36,838 nucleotides of DNA from an uncultured Colwellia sp. (GTDB taxonomy: Bacteria > Pseudomonadota > Gammaproteobacteria > Enterobacterales > Alteromonadaceae), in NCBI GenBank assembly GCA_913057925.1, contig CAJXPG010000022.1, forward strand, positions 1 through 36,838, given 5' to 3'. The position numbers were made by a program, and so were the translations under genes. Every line of letters starts with the position of its first letter. The stretch's first letter is position 1. Below the pieces are notes generated by a model. That model had not been told where the DNA came from, searched no databases, and saw nothing but the letters and a program-made list of their open reading frames with translations. Of this stretch, positions 8,611 to 16,332 are shown one piece after another.

Positions 8611-10941
8611 TTAATCGCCTTTTTGCTCTTTAGCCGGTTTTTTATCAGACCATAAAAAAGCAGAAAGTGCTGGTAAAATAATAATTGCTGCCAGCATGTT
8701 AACCAAAAACATAAAGGTTAATAATATCCCCATATCTACTTGGAATTTTAAATCAGAAAAGAACCAAGTAGAAACACCAATAGCTAGAGTTAAGCCAGTA
8801 ATTAATACCGCACTGCCACGTTCCATTAGCGCAGCAAGATAGGCATCATGAACATTCATGCCTTCTTTAAGTTTAGTGCTCATGGTTGATAGAATATAAA
8901 TACCATAATCAACACCAATACCGACACCTAAGGCAATAACCGGTAGGGTGGATACCGTTAAGCCAATATCTAGCGATGTCATTAACCATTGTGCCAAGGT
9001 TGACACCACATACAATGGTAGTACTACAACTAAGGTTGCTCGAACGCTTCTAAAGCTAATTAAACACAAAGCAATAACGGCACCGTAAACGTACAACATC
9101 ATAGGCAATTGGGCTTCTTCAACCGCTTCGTTAGTCGCTGCCATTACGCCAACAGGACCAGAAGCTAACTTAAATTGCACTTGCTCACTACCAAGGGTAT
9201 TCGATGCGCTTTTAACCGCTGCGATAACAGTATTGATGGTTTCAGCTTTATGATCTTCAAGGAATAAAATAACCGGCATAACACTACAATTACTGTTGAG
9301 TAAACCGCTTGAAGAAGGTACACGGGCAATAGATTGCACTAATGTTTGTTGATTGCGCGGAATCACCCGCCATTTAGGATTACCTTCGTTATAACCAGCA
9401 TTCACTAACTTTGAAATAGAAGACAAGCTTACTGCGGATTGTACACCTGGTACATTTTCCATCTCCCACTGAAAACGATCAATGGTCGCCATGGTGTCGT
9501 AATAAGTACAGGCATTTTCAGTTGTTTCAATGATCACAGACATATAGTCAACACTAATAGCATACCTATCAGTTATTAAAAAAGTATCTTGGTTATAGCG
9601 TGATGATTCATGTAATGCAGGAGCACCCGCATGTAACTCACCAATTTTTAAACCCTGTCCTTGGTAAAAGCCAACACAAAATAAAATGGCGGTGAAAAAC
9701 AAAATAACACTTGCTGGCCCTTTGCTGGCAAAGCTAGACATCATGGTCCAAACAGGGCTTCTTTCACTTAACTGCCCTACTTTAGCATTAGACTTTATTT
9801 GCGTGTAAGAAAGTAGAATTGGCAATAAGAATAAATTTGTTAAAATAATCATCGCTACACCAATCGATGCCGTAATAGCCAACTCTTTAATAATGCCAAT
9901 ATCAATGGATAATAGCGTTAAGAAACCCACAGTATCTGATACCAGGGCAACACCACCTGGAATGAGTAATGCGCGGAAACTTGCTTGTGCTGCTGATGTT
10001 GGAGTTAAACCTGAAGCAACTTTTTTAACAACAGAGTTAATCATTTGCACGCCATGACTAACACCAATGGCAAAGACTAAAAAAGGTATCAAGATAGACA
10101 TTGGATCTAAACCAAAGCCAAGAGTTGACAACATCCCCATTTGCCAAACAACCGCAATTAACGAACACAATATAGGTAAAAGTGTTAGCTTAATTGAGTG
10201 ACTAAAAATAAATACCATTACAGCCGTAATTGCGATAGCAAGCAGGAAGAACAGTACAACACCTTTAGCACCTTCGGCAACATCGCCAACCATTTTAGCA
10301 AAACCAATAATATGAACGCTGATGTTATTCTTTTCAAACTCTTGGCGGATGTCGCTCTCAAGTTGTTCTGCAATATCAAGCGTATCTAATTTCTCACCCG
10401 TTTCAGGATTGATATCTAATAAGGCTGCTTTCACCATTGCGCAGCTGTAGTCATCAGCAACAATGCTGCCAACGATACCAGCTTTTTCAACATTACTTTT
10501 TACAACAGCAAGTCCGGCAGCGTTCGGCTGAAAATCAGCAGGAATAACAGGACCACCAGCAAAACCGTCTTCAACGACCTCAACAAAGCGAGTACTTGGT
10601 GAAAATAAAGACTTTACTTGAATTCTATCAACCCCAGGAATAAAGAATAATTTATCGTGGGCACCTTTTAATGCATTAAAAAAGTCAGCATTAAATATAT
10701 CCCCATTGGTATCACAAACCGATATTAAAATATTATTTGCACCACCAAAATTAGCCCTATGCTTTAAATAGGTTTTCATGTAACTGTGGTTAAGGGGAAT
10801 GTTTTTAGTAAAAGAGGCGTCTAACTTTATTTGCGTCGCTTGAAAAAGGAAGAATGCACTTGTTATTACAAACAGCATCAACACAAAGAGTTTATGGCGA
10901 AATAAGCCAACTTCTAAACGGTTTGTCAGGGAAATTTTCAT
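8611..10941 (-). CDS. MMPL/RND superfamily inner-membrane transporter
   Basis: 776 residues. There is one N-terminal membrane segment (about 17-36), a periplasmic loop, then a block of membrane helices (about 226-385), a second periplasmic loop with paired cysteines, and a second helix block (about 590-765). This duplicated half-structure is that of the MMPL/'predicted exporter' branch of the RND superfamily, about 750-900 residues and without the long loops of AcrB. The conserved segment GLDPMSILIPFLVFAIGVSH and its counterpart VIALGVGIGVDYGIY in the second half are typical. Relatives move lipids or hydrophobic molecules using the proton gradient. It is the last gene of the DUF1302-DUF1329-YCF48-MMPL set, 67 bp after the YCF48 gene, which suggests that all four serve one substrate. 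The substrate cannot be read from sequence. Confidence 0.88.
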   Translation of the reverse strand: MKISLTNRLEVGLFRHKLFVLMLFVITSAFFLFQATQIKLDASFTKNIPLNHSYMKTYLKHRANFGGANNILISVCDTNGDIFNADFFNALKGAHDKLFFIPGVDRIQVKSLFSPSTRFVEVVEDGFAGGPVIPADFQPNAAGLAVVKSNVEKAGIVGSIVADDYSCAMVKAALLDINPETGEKLDTLDIAEQLESDIRQEFEKNNISVHIIGFAKMVGDVAEGAKGVVLFFLLAIAITAVMVFIFSHSIKLTLLPILCSLIAVVWQMGMLSTLGFGLDPMSILIPFLVFAIGVSHGVQMINSVVKKVASGLTPTSAAQASFRALLIPGGVALVSDTVGFLTLLSIDIGIIKELAITASIGVAMIILTNLFLLPILLSYTQIKSNAKVGQLSERSPVWTMMSSFASKGPASVILFFTAILFCVGFYQGQGLKIGELHAGAPALHESSRYNQDTFLITDRYAISVDYMSVIIETTENACTYYDTMATIDRFQWEMENVPGVQSAVSLSSISKLVNAGYNEGNPKWRVIPRNQQTLVQSIARVPSSSGLLNSNCSVMPVILFLEDHKAETINTVIAAVKSASNTLGSEQVQFKLASGPVGVMAATNEAVEEAQLPMMLYVYGAVIALCLISFRSVRATLVVVLPLYVVSTLAQWLMTSLDIGLTVSTLPVIALGVGIGVDYGIYILSTMSTKLKEGMNVHDAYLAALMERGSAVLITGLTLAIGVSTWFFSDLKFQVDMGILLTFMFLVNMLAAIIILPALSAFLWSDKKPAKEQKGD

Positions 10942-11008
10942 ATTAATTATGTTCCGAACTATTAGTCTTTTAAATTTTATTAAACTTTCTCAGTATAGAC
11001 CTTGAGAC

Positions 11009-12049
11009 TTAGCGGTTTGCTTCTGGTAAATCTACAACCTTTATACCAACATCTGAAACTGCCAGTAACTGCTCCTTAAACCAAACACCGGCAATAAGCG
11101 TTTTCCCATCTTTTTGAACTCTTTGACTAAAGCTTTCACCATCGTCTGTGCTCATTAATAACATACCGTTATTACCAAGCACGAAAATGCGATCGTTACT
11201 GGCAAAAACGATATCATTAAGCAATGCAGTGGTATCTGTATCAATTTCATCCCAGATAGCGCCATTCTCTATACTTCTAAATACATGACCGCGCAATCCA
11301 GAAACCAATAAGCTACCCTTTTGGGTGCGTGCTAACGCAAAAAAAGATCCCTGATAAAAGTTGTCAAAAGGCTGCCACGTCATACCATAGTCATTACTTT
11401 TTGCTAACAATCCAATTTCACCAAGTAAATACAAGGTACGACCTTCTTGAACTAAGCCATTAAAATGCGGCAATATAAATGAAATCTCATCGAGGTAGGC
11501 AACTTCATCCTCAGCTTTAATTTCTTCAAGATAGTCAATATCGTCTGGCGATAAAAACTCCTGATGAAATTCACTACTCCAGCTGTTGCCACCATCTTCG
11601 CTTCTAAATACTTGACCATAAGCACCGACAGCAATACCTTGTTGAGGGTTTTTAAAGAATATATCAAAGAGAGGTTTTTCTAATTCTGGTAAATATTGTT
11701 GAATATTCCAGTTTTGACCACCATCTTGCGTGTGCAGAATAGTAGCATCATGTCCTACAGCCCAGCCTAATTTTTCATTGAAAAAATAAACGCTAGTCAA
11801 TGTTGATTGAACAGGCACGTTGGCTTGTTGCCATTGTTCGCCGTCATCTGATAAAAGTATATGTCCATGTTGCCCAACGGCAACCACTTTCTCTTTTCCA
11901 ATGAGGGCAATATCTAATAATAAAGATTTACTAGCCAAAGTAGATTCAGTTGCCGCCTTAGCATTGGCAATTGTTGGCGCTTTAGTCTCAGCGCAGACAG
12001 GAGATAAGAAAAAAATAGAAATAACTGCAAAGGCAACTAGTAAACGCAT
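11009..12049 (-). CDS. YCF48-like periplasmic beta-propeller protein
   Basis: 346 residues. Residues 1-20 are a signal peptide ending SPVCA. The mature part has repeated Asp-box/BNR motifs of the form S-x-D-x-G-x-x-W: LLSDDGEQW, THTQDGGQNW-like, RSEDGGNSW, KSNDYGMTW, RSIENGAIW and MSTDDGESF. They are spaced 40-60 residues apart, giving about six propeller blades. This is the YCF48/HCF136 fold, which in cyanobacteria and plants helps photosystem II assembly. In heterotrophic proteobacteria it sits beside MMPL transporters and DUF1302/DUF1329 genes, as here, so a chaperone or scaffold role for that envelope machine is likely but inferred. A terminator-like hairpin separates it from DUF1329, so it may be expressed at a lower level or from its own promoter. 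Confidence 0.87.
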   Translation of the reverse strand: MRLLVAFAVISIFFLSPVCAETKAPTIANAKAATESTLASKSLLLDIALIGKEKVVAVGQHGHILLSDDGEQWQQANVPVQSTLTSVYFFNEKLGWAVGHDATILHTQDGGQNWNIQQYLPELEKPLFDIFFKNPQQGIAVGAYGQVFRSEDGGNSWSSEFHQEFLSPDDIDYLEEIKAEDEVAYLDEISFILPHFNGLVQEGRTLYLLGEIGLLAKSNDYGMTWQPFDNFYQGSFFALARTQKGSLLVSGLRGHVFRSIENGAIWDEIDTDTTALLNDIVFASNDRIFVLGNNGMLLMSTDDGESFSQRVQKDGKTLIAGVWFKEQLLAVSDVGIKVVDLPEANR

Positions 12050-12097
12050 AACAACACTCTTTCTTTTGGGTATTCGAATTATAAAATTAAAGGGGTA

Positions 12098-12130
12098 CTA
12101 AAAAAAACGGCTGACACTTGTCAGCCGTTT
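12098..12130 (-). terminator. Strong intracluster terminator between DUF1329 and YCF48
   Basis: Arms AAACGGCTGAC (12105-12115) and GTCAGCCGTTT (12120-12130) form a perfect 11-bp stem with a 4-nt loop, followed on the minus strand by seven T. It lies 12 bp past the DUF1329 stop. It should end or reduce transcription between the abundant-type envelope proteins upstream and the YCF48/MMPL genes downstream. Confidence 0.93.
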
Positions 12131-12142
12131 CCTTGCTACTGA

Positions 12143-13516
12143 TTATCTACGTCCTTCGCGTCTTAGCGCTGCTGGAGTAAAGTCTCGCTCGTTAAGCTCT
12201 TTAGAGAAATCATACATCTTAGTTTCATTATCTAAGCCGATGGCTAAATAACGACGTGATTGAATATCATGATAAACATCTAAAGTTGACCAAAGGGTTG
12301 GTACTTCATAATAGTTAATAGCATGCGCTACTGCAACGCGATAAAGCTCATCACGGTTATCATAAATATCCGTCACAGCTACTTGCCAGCTATCTTCATC
12401 GATATAGAACACACGCTTTTTGTAAGTATGGCGAGTATTCTCTTTCAAGCTAGCTTCAACTACCCATACGCGATGTTTTTCATAGCGAACTAACTCTGGG
12501 TTGATGTGACCAGGTTGCAAAATATCATCATACTTTACTTTATCACTGTGTAACTTGTAGTCATTATAAGGGATCAATAACTCTTGTTTGCCTTTTAATG
12601 TCCAGTTATAACGGTTAGGTGCACCATTATACATATCAAAGTCATCCGTTGTTCTTAACCCGTCCGACGCTGTACCTGGTGCATCATAAGCAACGTTAGG
12701 AGCACGACGTACTCGACGTTGGCCAGTATTATAAGTCCATGCTTGACGAGGTGTTTTAACTTGGTCCATGGTTTCATGTACAAGTAAAGCAGTACCCGCT
12801 AAACGTGCCGGTTCAGTTACTTTTTGTTTAAACTTAAACAAAATATTCGATTTCTCTAATTCATCTGCAGAAGCACCTTTAACACTATACGGTAATAATA
12901 ATGTTTCAGTTAAACCAACATAGTTGTAGCTTCCTGATGCAGTAGGCGCTGCTTGACCACCTGAACGACTAACATTTTCACCACGGTATCGCAGAGTATG
13001 GTTCCATATTGCTTCTAAACCATTTGCAGGCACAGGGAAAGGAACCCCTACCGCAGCTTTTTTAATACCATTACCACCTTCAACGAGTTCTGAACGGGTA
13101 GCATTGTCTTTAACCGCTTGATAAACATGTTCAGGGTAAGATGCACTACGACGTGTTTGATACACATTCATCTTGTAGGTATCAGGATAGGTTTCAAATA
13201 ACTTTACTTGACCCGGCGTTAATAACGCTTTGTGTTCAGCAACATTTTTTGCTGTGATCGTGTACTTAATTTTGTCATTTGGATAAGGATCAATATGATG
13301 ATCGCCAACCGTATACCCTGCTGGTAATTTTGTAATACCGCCCGTCCATTCAGGGATTGAACCATCTTTATTAGCAGCTCGTGTAGCGCCCATAGGTGTT
13401 AATTCTGAAGATAATTTTGCCGCTTGCTCGCCAGATACTTTAGCTAAAGCACCTGTCGATAAAACCATTGATATGGTCAAAGATAATAAAGTGACTTTAT
13501 TCATGTTATTTCTCAT
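12143..13516 (-). CDS. DUF1329 family periplasmic protein
   Basis: 457 residues. The signal peptide runs to about residue 25 (STGALA). The mature start VSGEQAAKLSSELTPMGATRAANKDG, with the IPEWTGG motif after it, is the recognisable signature of DUF1329. The family is about 430-460 residues, so the gene is complete. As I recall, Pfam places the family near the LolA/LolB lipoprotein-carrier fold; that would fit binding of a lipid-like ligand, but nothing in the sequence proves it. A second in-frame ATG four codons later (13502-13504) is possible. I kept the first because AAAGG precedes it. It lies 15 bp downstream of DUF1302, its usual partner, so the two are certainly co-transcribed. Confidence 0.92.
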   Translation of the reverse strand: MRNNMNKVTLLSLTISMVLSTGALAKVSGEQAAKLSSELTPMGATRAANKDGSIPEWTGGITKLPAGYTVGDHHIDPYPNDKIKYTITAKNVAEHKALLTPGQVKLFETYPDTYKMNVYQTRRSASYPEHVYQAVKDNATRSELVEGGNGIKKAAVGVPFPVPANGLEAIWNHTLRYRGENVSRSGGQAAPTASGSYNYVGLTETLLLPYSVKGASADELEKSNILFKFKQKVTEPARLAGTALLVHETMDQVKTPRQAWTYNTGQRRVRRAPNVAYDAPGTASDGLRTTDDFDMYNGAPNRYNWTLKGKQELLIPYNDYKLHSDKVKYDDILQPGHINPELVRYEKHRVWVVEASLKENTRHTYKKRVFYIDEDSWQVAVTDIYDNRDELYRVAVAHAINYYEVPTLWSTLDVYHDIQSRRYLAIGLDNETKMYDFSKELNERDFTPAALRREGRR

Positions 13517-13531
13517 GATTTCTGCCTTTAA

Positions 13532-15604
13532 TTAGATTGAATAACTTACGCTGAAAGATACATAGTCATGATCTTCCATTTTATTGGTAGTGCCTACGCC
13601 ACCGAAGAAACTATTGTAGTTTAAGTCTGCTTTCCAGCGACTTTGATAGTCAAATGTTAAGCCTAACGACATTGACTTTCTATCTTCAATAAACATAAAC
13701 AATGGATCTGGTGTAATACCACTAACATCGTGAGCGAAAACAACACGAGGTGACATGTTGATACCGGCGAAAACGTTGGTGTAGTCAAGTTTAGCAACCG
13801 CACGGTAACCCCAGGCAAACTCTGTTGGGAATGGGTTTGACTCAGTACCACCTTGTAAAACGTACATAAGACCATTATCCGTACCACTACGCGCAGTGCC
13901 TGGACCATTTAAACGTAATTCGTCTTGATCTGGCATATCATTAATATTGATACCGCCAACTTCAACAAGACCAACAAATTCGCTTGCCCCTAATGTAGGA
14001 CCGAATAAATGGGTCAGTGTCATTTGAGCTTGCACAGTATCTGACAAAATAAAGCCATTCGCTGTTTCACCCGGTTGGTAGTATGAACCATCAGGCTTAA
14101 CCATTTGTGAAACGCCATTTAGTGCTTCATAAGCAGGGCTGCCTGTATTAGCAAGCTGTTGCGGCACTGCAGTAAATAATAACTCTACATCATCAATTTG
14201 CATTGGCTCATCTTGTCGATAACTTACTTCACCAGCAAAGGCAGTAGTACCAATCGTGGTGTTAAAGCTTAGCGCATACATCTTGATATCTTCAGGGTAG
14301 TCTAGTTCTACACGTGAGAAGCTTTTTAAGTCTGAATAATTATCTTCAGTGATTGTATTTTGCGCTAACATAGCGACATCACCACCGATAGTTTCAGGAC
14401 TGAAGTCTGCGGTTACCCCAGAGAAAATTGGGCGACGACTGTGATAGTTAACATGGTATAAACTAATTTCTGTATCGTTAAGCGCAGGTAAGAACCAAGA
14501 TAAACGAAGACCGTATTGACCACCATCATCAGGTTCATTTTCAGCTTTGCCACCAGGAGCTCTCAGGGTTAAGTTCCCCGCATAAGCAGAATACATTGAA
14601 CCTGCTTGTTCTGGAGAAATACTCCCTGCTCTAACGCCATCACCAATTTGATTTAAACCAGCAATCAAATAGTCAAGGTTCATATCTGGATTACCACCAA
14701 AACCTAATTGGACATTGTTGTACTGTCCGCCGTCACCGGCAAAATCATTGGTTGAGAAGTAGCTGCCCGGAGGCGGTAGAATTGTTTTTTCCCAGCTATA
14801 CTGGTAATACATTTCTATATTGAAATTATCCGTTACACCTAAAGAGCCCCAAAGCGCGCCAAAAGGTATAAACGCTTCTTTTACTTCAGCACCAGGTGCA
14901 CGTAGGCGTGCAACATCAACCGGATTGATTTCACTGATACCGTGAGAAATTAGGGTACTTTCACCCCAGCTGATAACTTGATCGCCAAGGCGCACTGAAA
15001 ATGGCATATTGCCTATTTCAAAATCACCATAAACATAAGCATCTAATAAGCGAACATCTTGACAGACCTGTTCTTTAGCTTCGCCATCACGACAAGGATC
15101 AAAAACTTGCCCAGTCAAGGCATTTGAAGCAGCTCTATCTTCATCCATCATGGCATAGTCATAAAAGTACATACCACGAACGAAAACACCCATGTTTTGG
15201 TACTGAATATCTAATTCATGCACACCTTTAAACACTTTAGAGAAACTTTCACCGGCATTATAATTAAGGTTTCCGGCATCACCATTGGTAGAATATCCAC
15301 CAGCACCTTGGGCCCAAACATCTTCTTTAGTTGGTGCAGGAGAAAAAATTGAATAGTTACTGAAATCAATGCCGTTATTAGCATTATTTGATTTACCGAT
15401 ATTATCATTCCAGTTTCTATCTTCTGTGCGCCAGCTTGAACCGATACTAAAAGTTGAGTCAAAGCTAATATCGACATCACCTAACTCGAATCTTGCTGCT
15501 TGAGCAGTGTTAACCATACTGGTTAACATCGACATTGAAAGTGCGGCAGCAACACCGACAGCTAATGGTTTTTTGGCAAAGCCATGTTGAGGCTTATGTT
15601 TCAT
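13532..15604 (-). CDS. DUF1302 family outer-membrane beta-barrel protein
   Basis: 690 residues. A long signal peptide (about 1-36, ending TAQA) is followed by FELGDVDISFDSTFSIGSSWR, a typical DUF1302 opening. Alternating aromatic and polar strands run throughout, and the last residues YVSFSVSYSI form an outer-membrane C-terminal beta signal, so the protein should be a barrel. Segments such as LGDQVISWGEST and SEINPVDVARLRAPGAEVKEAF are characteristic of the family. Usual length is 550-700. A strong GGGGAG site precedes the start. It is the first gene of the cluster with DUF1329, YCF48 and MMPL. The most likely role is a channel or receptor for a hydrophobic compound, by inference from the partners. 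Confidence 0.92.
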   Translation of the reverse strand: MKHKPQHGFAKKPLAVGVAAALSMSMLTSMVNTAQAARFELGDVDISFDSTFSIGSSWRTEDRNWNDNIGKSNNANNGIDFSNYSIFSPAPTKEDVWAQGAGGYSTNGDAGNLNYNAGESFSKVFKGVHELDIQYQNMGVFVRGMYFYDYAMMDEDRAASNALTGQVFDPCRDGEAKEQVCQDVRLLDAYVYGDFEIGNMPFSVRLGDQVISWGESTLISHGISEINPVDVARLRAPGAEVKEAFIPFGALWGSLGVTDNFNIEMYYQYSWEKTILPPPGSYFSTNDFAGDGGQYNNVQLGFGGNPDMNLDYLIAGLNQIGDGVRAGSISPEQAGSMYSAYAGNLTLRAPGGKAENEPDDGGQYGLRLSWFLPALNDTEISLYHVNYHSRRPIFSGVTADFSPETIGGDVAMLAQNTITEDNYSDLKSFSRVELDYPEDIKMYALSFNTTIGTTAFAGEVSYRQDEPMQIDDVELLFTAVPQQLANTGSPAYEALNGVSQMVKPDGSYYQPGETANGFILSDTVQAQMTLTHLFGPTLGASEFVGLVEVGGININDMPDQDELRLNGPGTARSGTDNGLMYVLQGGTESNPFPTEFAWGYRAVAKLDYTNVFAGINMSPRVVFAHDVSGITPDPLFMFIEDRKSMSLGLTFDYQSRWKADLNYNSFFGGVGTTNKMEDHDYVSFSVSYSI

Positions 15605-15979
15605 CTATTCTCTCCCCTGTGCGAAACAATGTAATGATAAAATATTACTATTATTTTCATCACATTATTTGAAATCAAAAGTTAGTCGTTGTTTTATTAT
15701 TTATCTAACGGCAATAATAATTACATCATTTTACTTTTGTAGCAAGTGGTAAGGCCACACTTAAAGCGCTATATTTTAAGGACTTTCACAAAAACGGTTT
15801 AACGTTTAAATAACTTGTTTAAAACTAGCGTTTAAAAATAAAACACTAGTTTGAACAGAATGTTTTCTAAGTTCATGAAAATGCATTGATTTGTTAAGCC
15901 TTGATACGAGTAAGCACACTAAAAATGGTCTGACCACTGTTTCAAGTCTTTACTCTATTCCAGCTTATTTCATTCAAAA
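15605..15979. other. Non-coding 375-bp region upstream of the DUF1302 gene
   Basis: No plausible gene. It must contain the promoter of the DUF1302 operon, but I see no convincing -35/-10 pair. The only structure is the 12-bp hairpin at 15822-15852, listed separately. The rest is AT-rich. Confidence 0.6.
15818..15852 (-). terminator. Weak terminator-like hairpin after the DUF2835 gene
   Basis: Arms AAACTAGCGTTT (15822-15833) and AAACACTAGTTT (15841-15852) pair over 12 positions, one of them a G-U wobble in the minus-strand RNA, around a 7-nt loop. A short run of four T follows. It could end the pepN-DUF2835 transcript. Confidence 0.45.
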
Positions 15980-16195
15980 TTATTTAAGCTTTATCAGTGA
16001 TAAAAATTTATTTTGTTGGGTTTGTAAACAAAAGTACCCTTGTATGCCACTTGAGGTTAGGTGCTTTCTTAAGTGCATAGCAGGAAATTGAACTTTGGTG
16101 CCATCCGTCGCCCGCACAACAACATCTTTAATGGTACCTTGATAATAAGGCAAGAATTCATTAGCGCTAATATTAATAGAGAAATAATATTTCAT
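15980..16195 (-). CDS. DUF2835 family small protein
   Basis: 71 residues. The sequence YYFSINISANEFLPYYQG, then VVVRATDGTKVQFPAMHLR and a C-terminal GIQGYF/KFLSL block, matches DUF2835 along its whole length (family about 65-80 residues). I therefore count it as a real gene although it is small. It has no signal peptide, so it is cytoplasmic. Its start has no clear ribosome binding site. It lies 137 bp downstream of pepN on the same strand. Function is unknown. The family is restricted to gammaproteobacteria as far as I know. Confidence 0.88.
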   Translation of the reverse strand: MKYYFSINISANEFLPYYQGTIKDVVVRATDGTKVQFPAMHLRKHLTSSGIQGYFCLQTQQNKFLSLIKLK

Positions 16196-16220
16196 TGTCG
16201 TTTTAGTTGTAGTTTTAGCT

Positions 16221-16253
16221 TGAGCTACATACTGACTCTCGATATGTAGCTCA
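16221..16253. repeat. 11-bp inverted repeat in the DUF2835 leader
   Basis: TGAGCTACATA (16221-16231) and TATGTAGCTCA (16243-16253) are exact inverted copies around 11 bp. On the minus strand the hairpin lies 25 bp before the DUF2835 ATG and is not followed by T residues. It is a mRNA hairpin or protein site rather than a terminator. Confidence 0.5.
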
Positions 16254-16332
16254 TTTAATATTAATGTCTTTGTTTGTCCGCAGCATGTTATACAATCTAA
16301 GTTCGGGATAATAAATAACTCCCGAAAGAAGG

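Noticed and set aside
15891-16091. Open frame of 66 codons on the plus strand
   Set aside because: It overlaps the DUF2835 gene on the opposite strand; the DUF2835 frame has clear family motifs and this one has none.
16302-16326. Hairpin TTCGGGA/TCCCGAA as the pepN terminator
   Set aside because: The stem is only 7 bp with an 11-nt loop and no T-run follows, so I did not call it a terminator.
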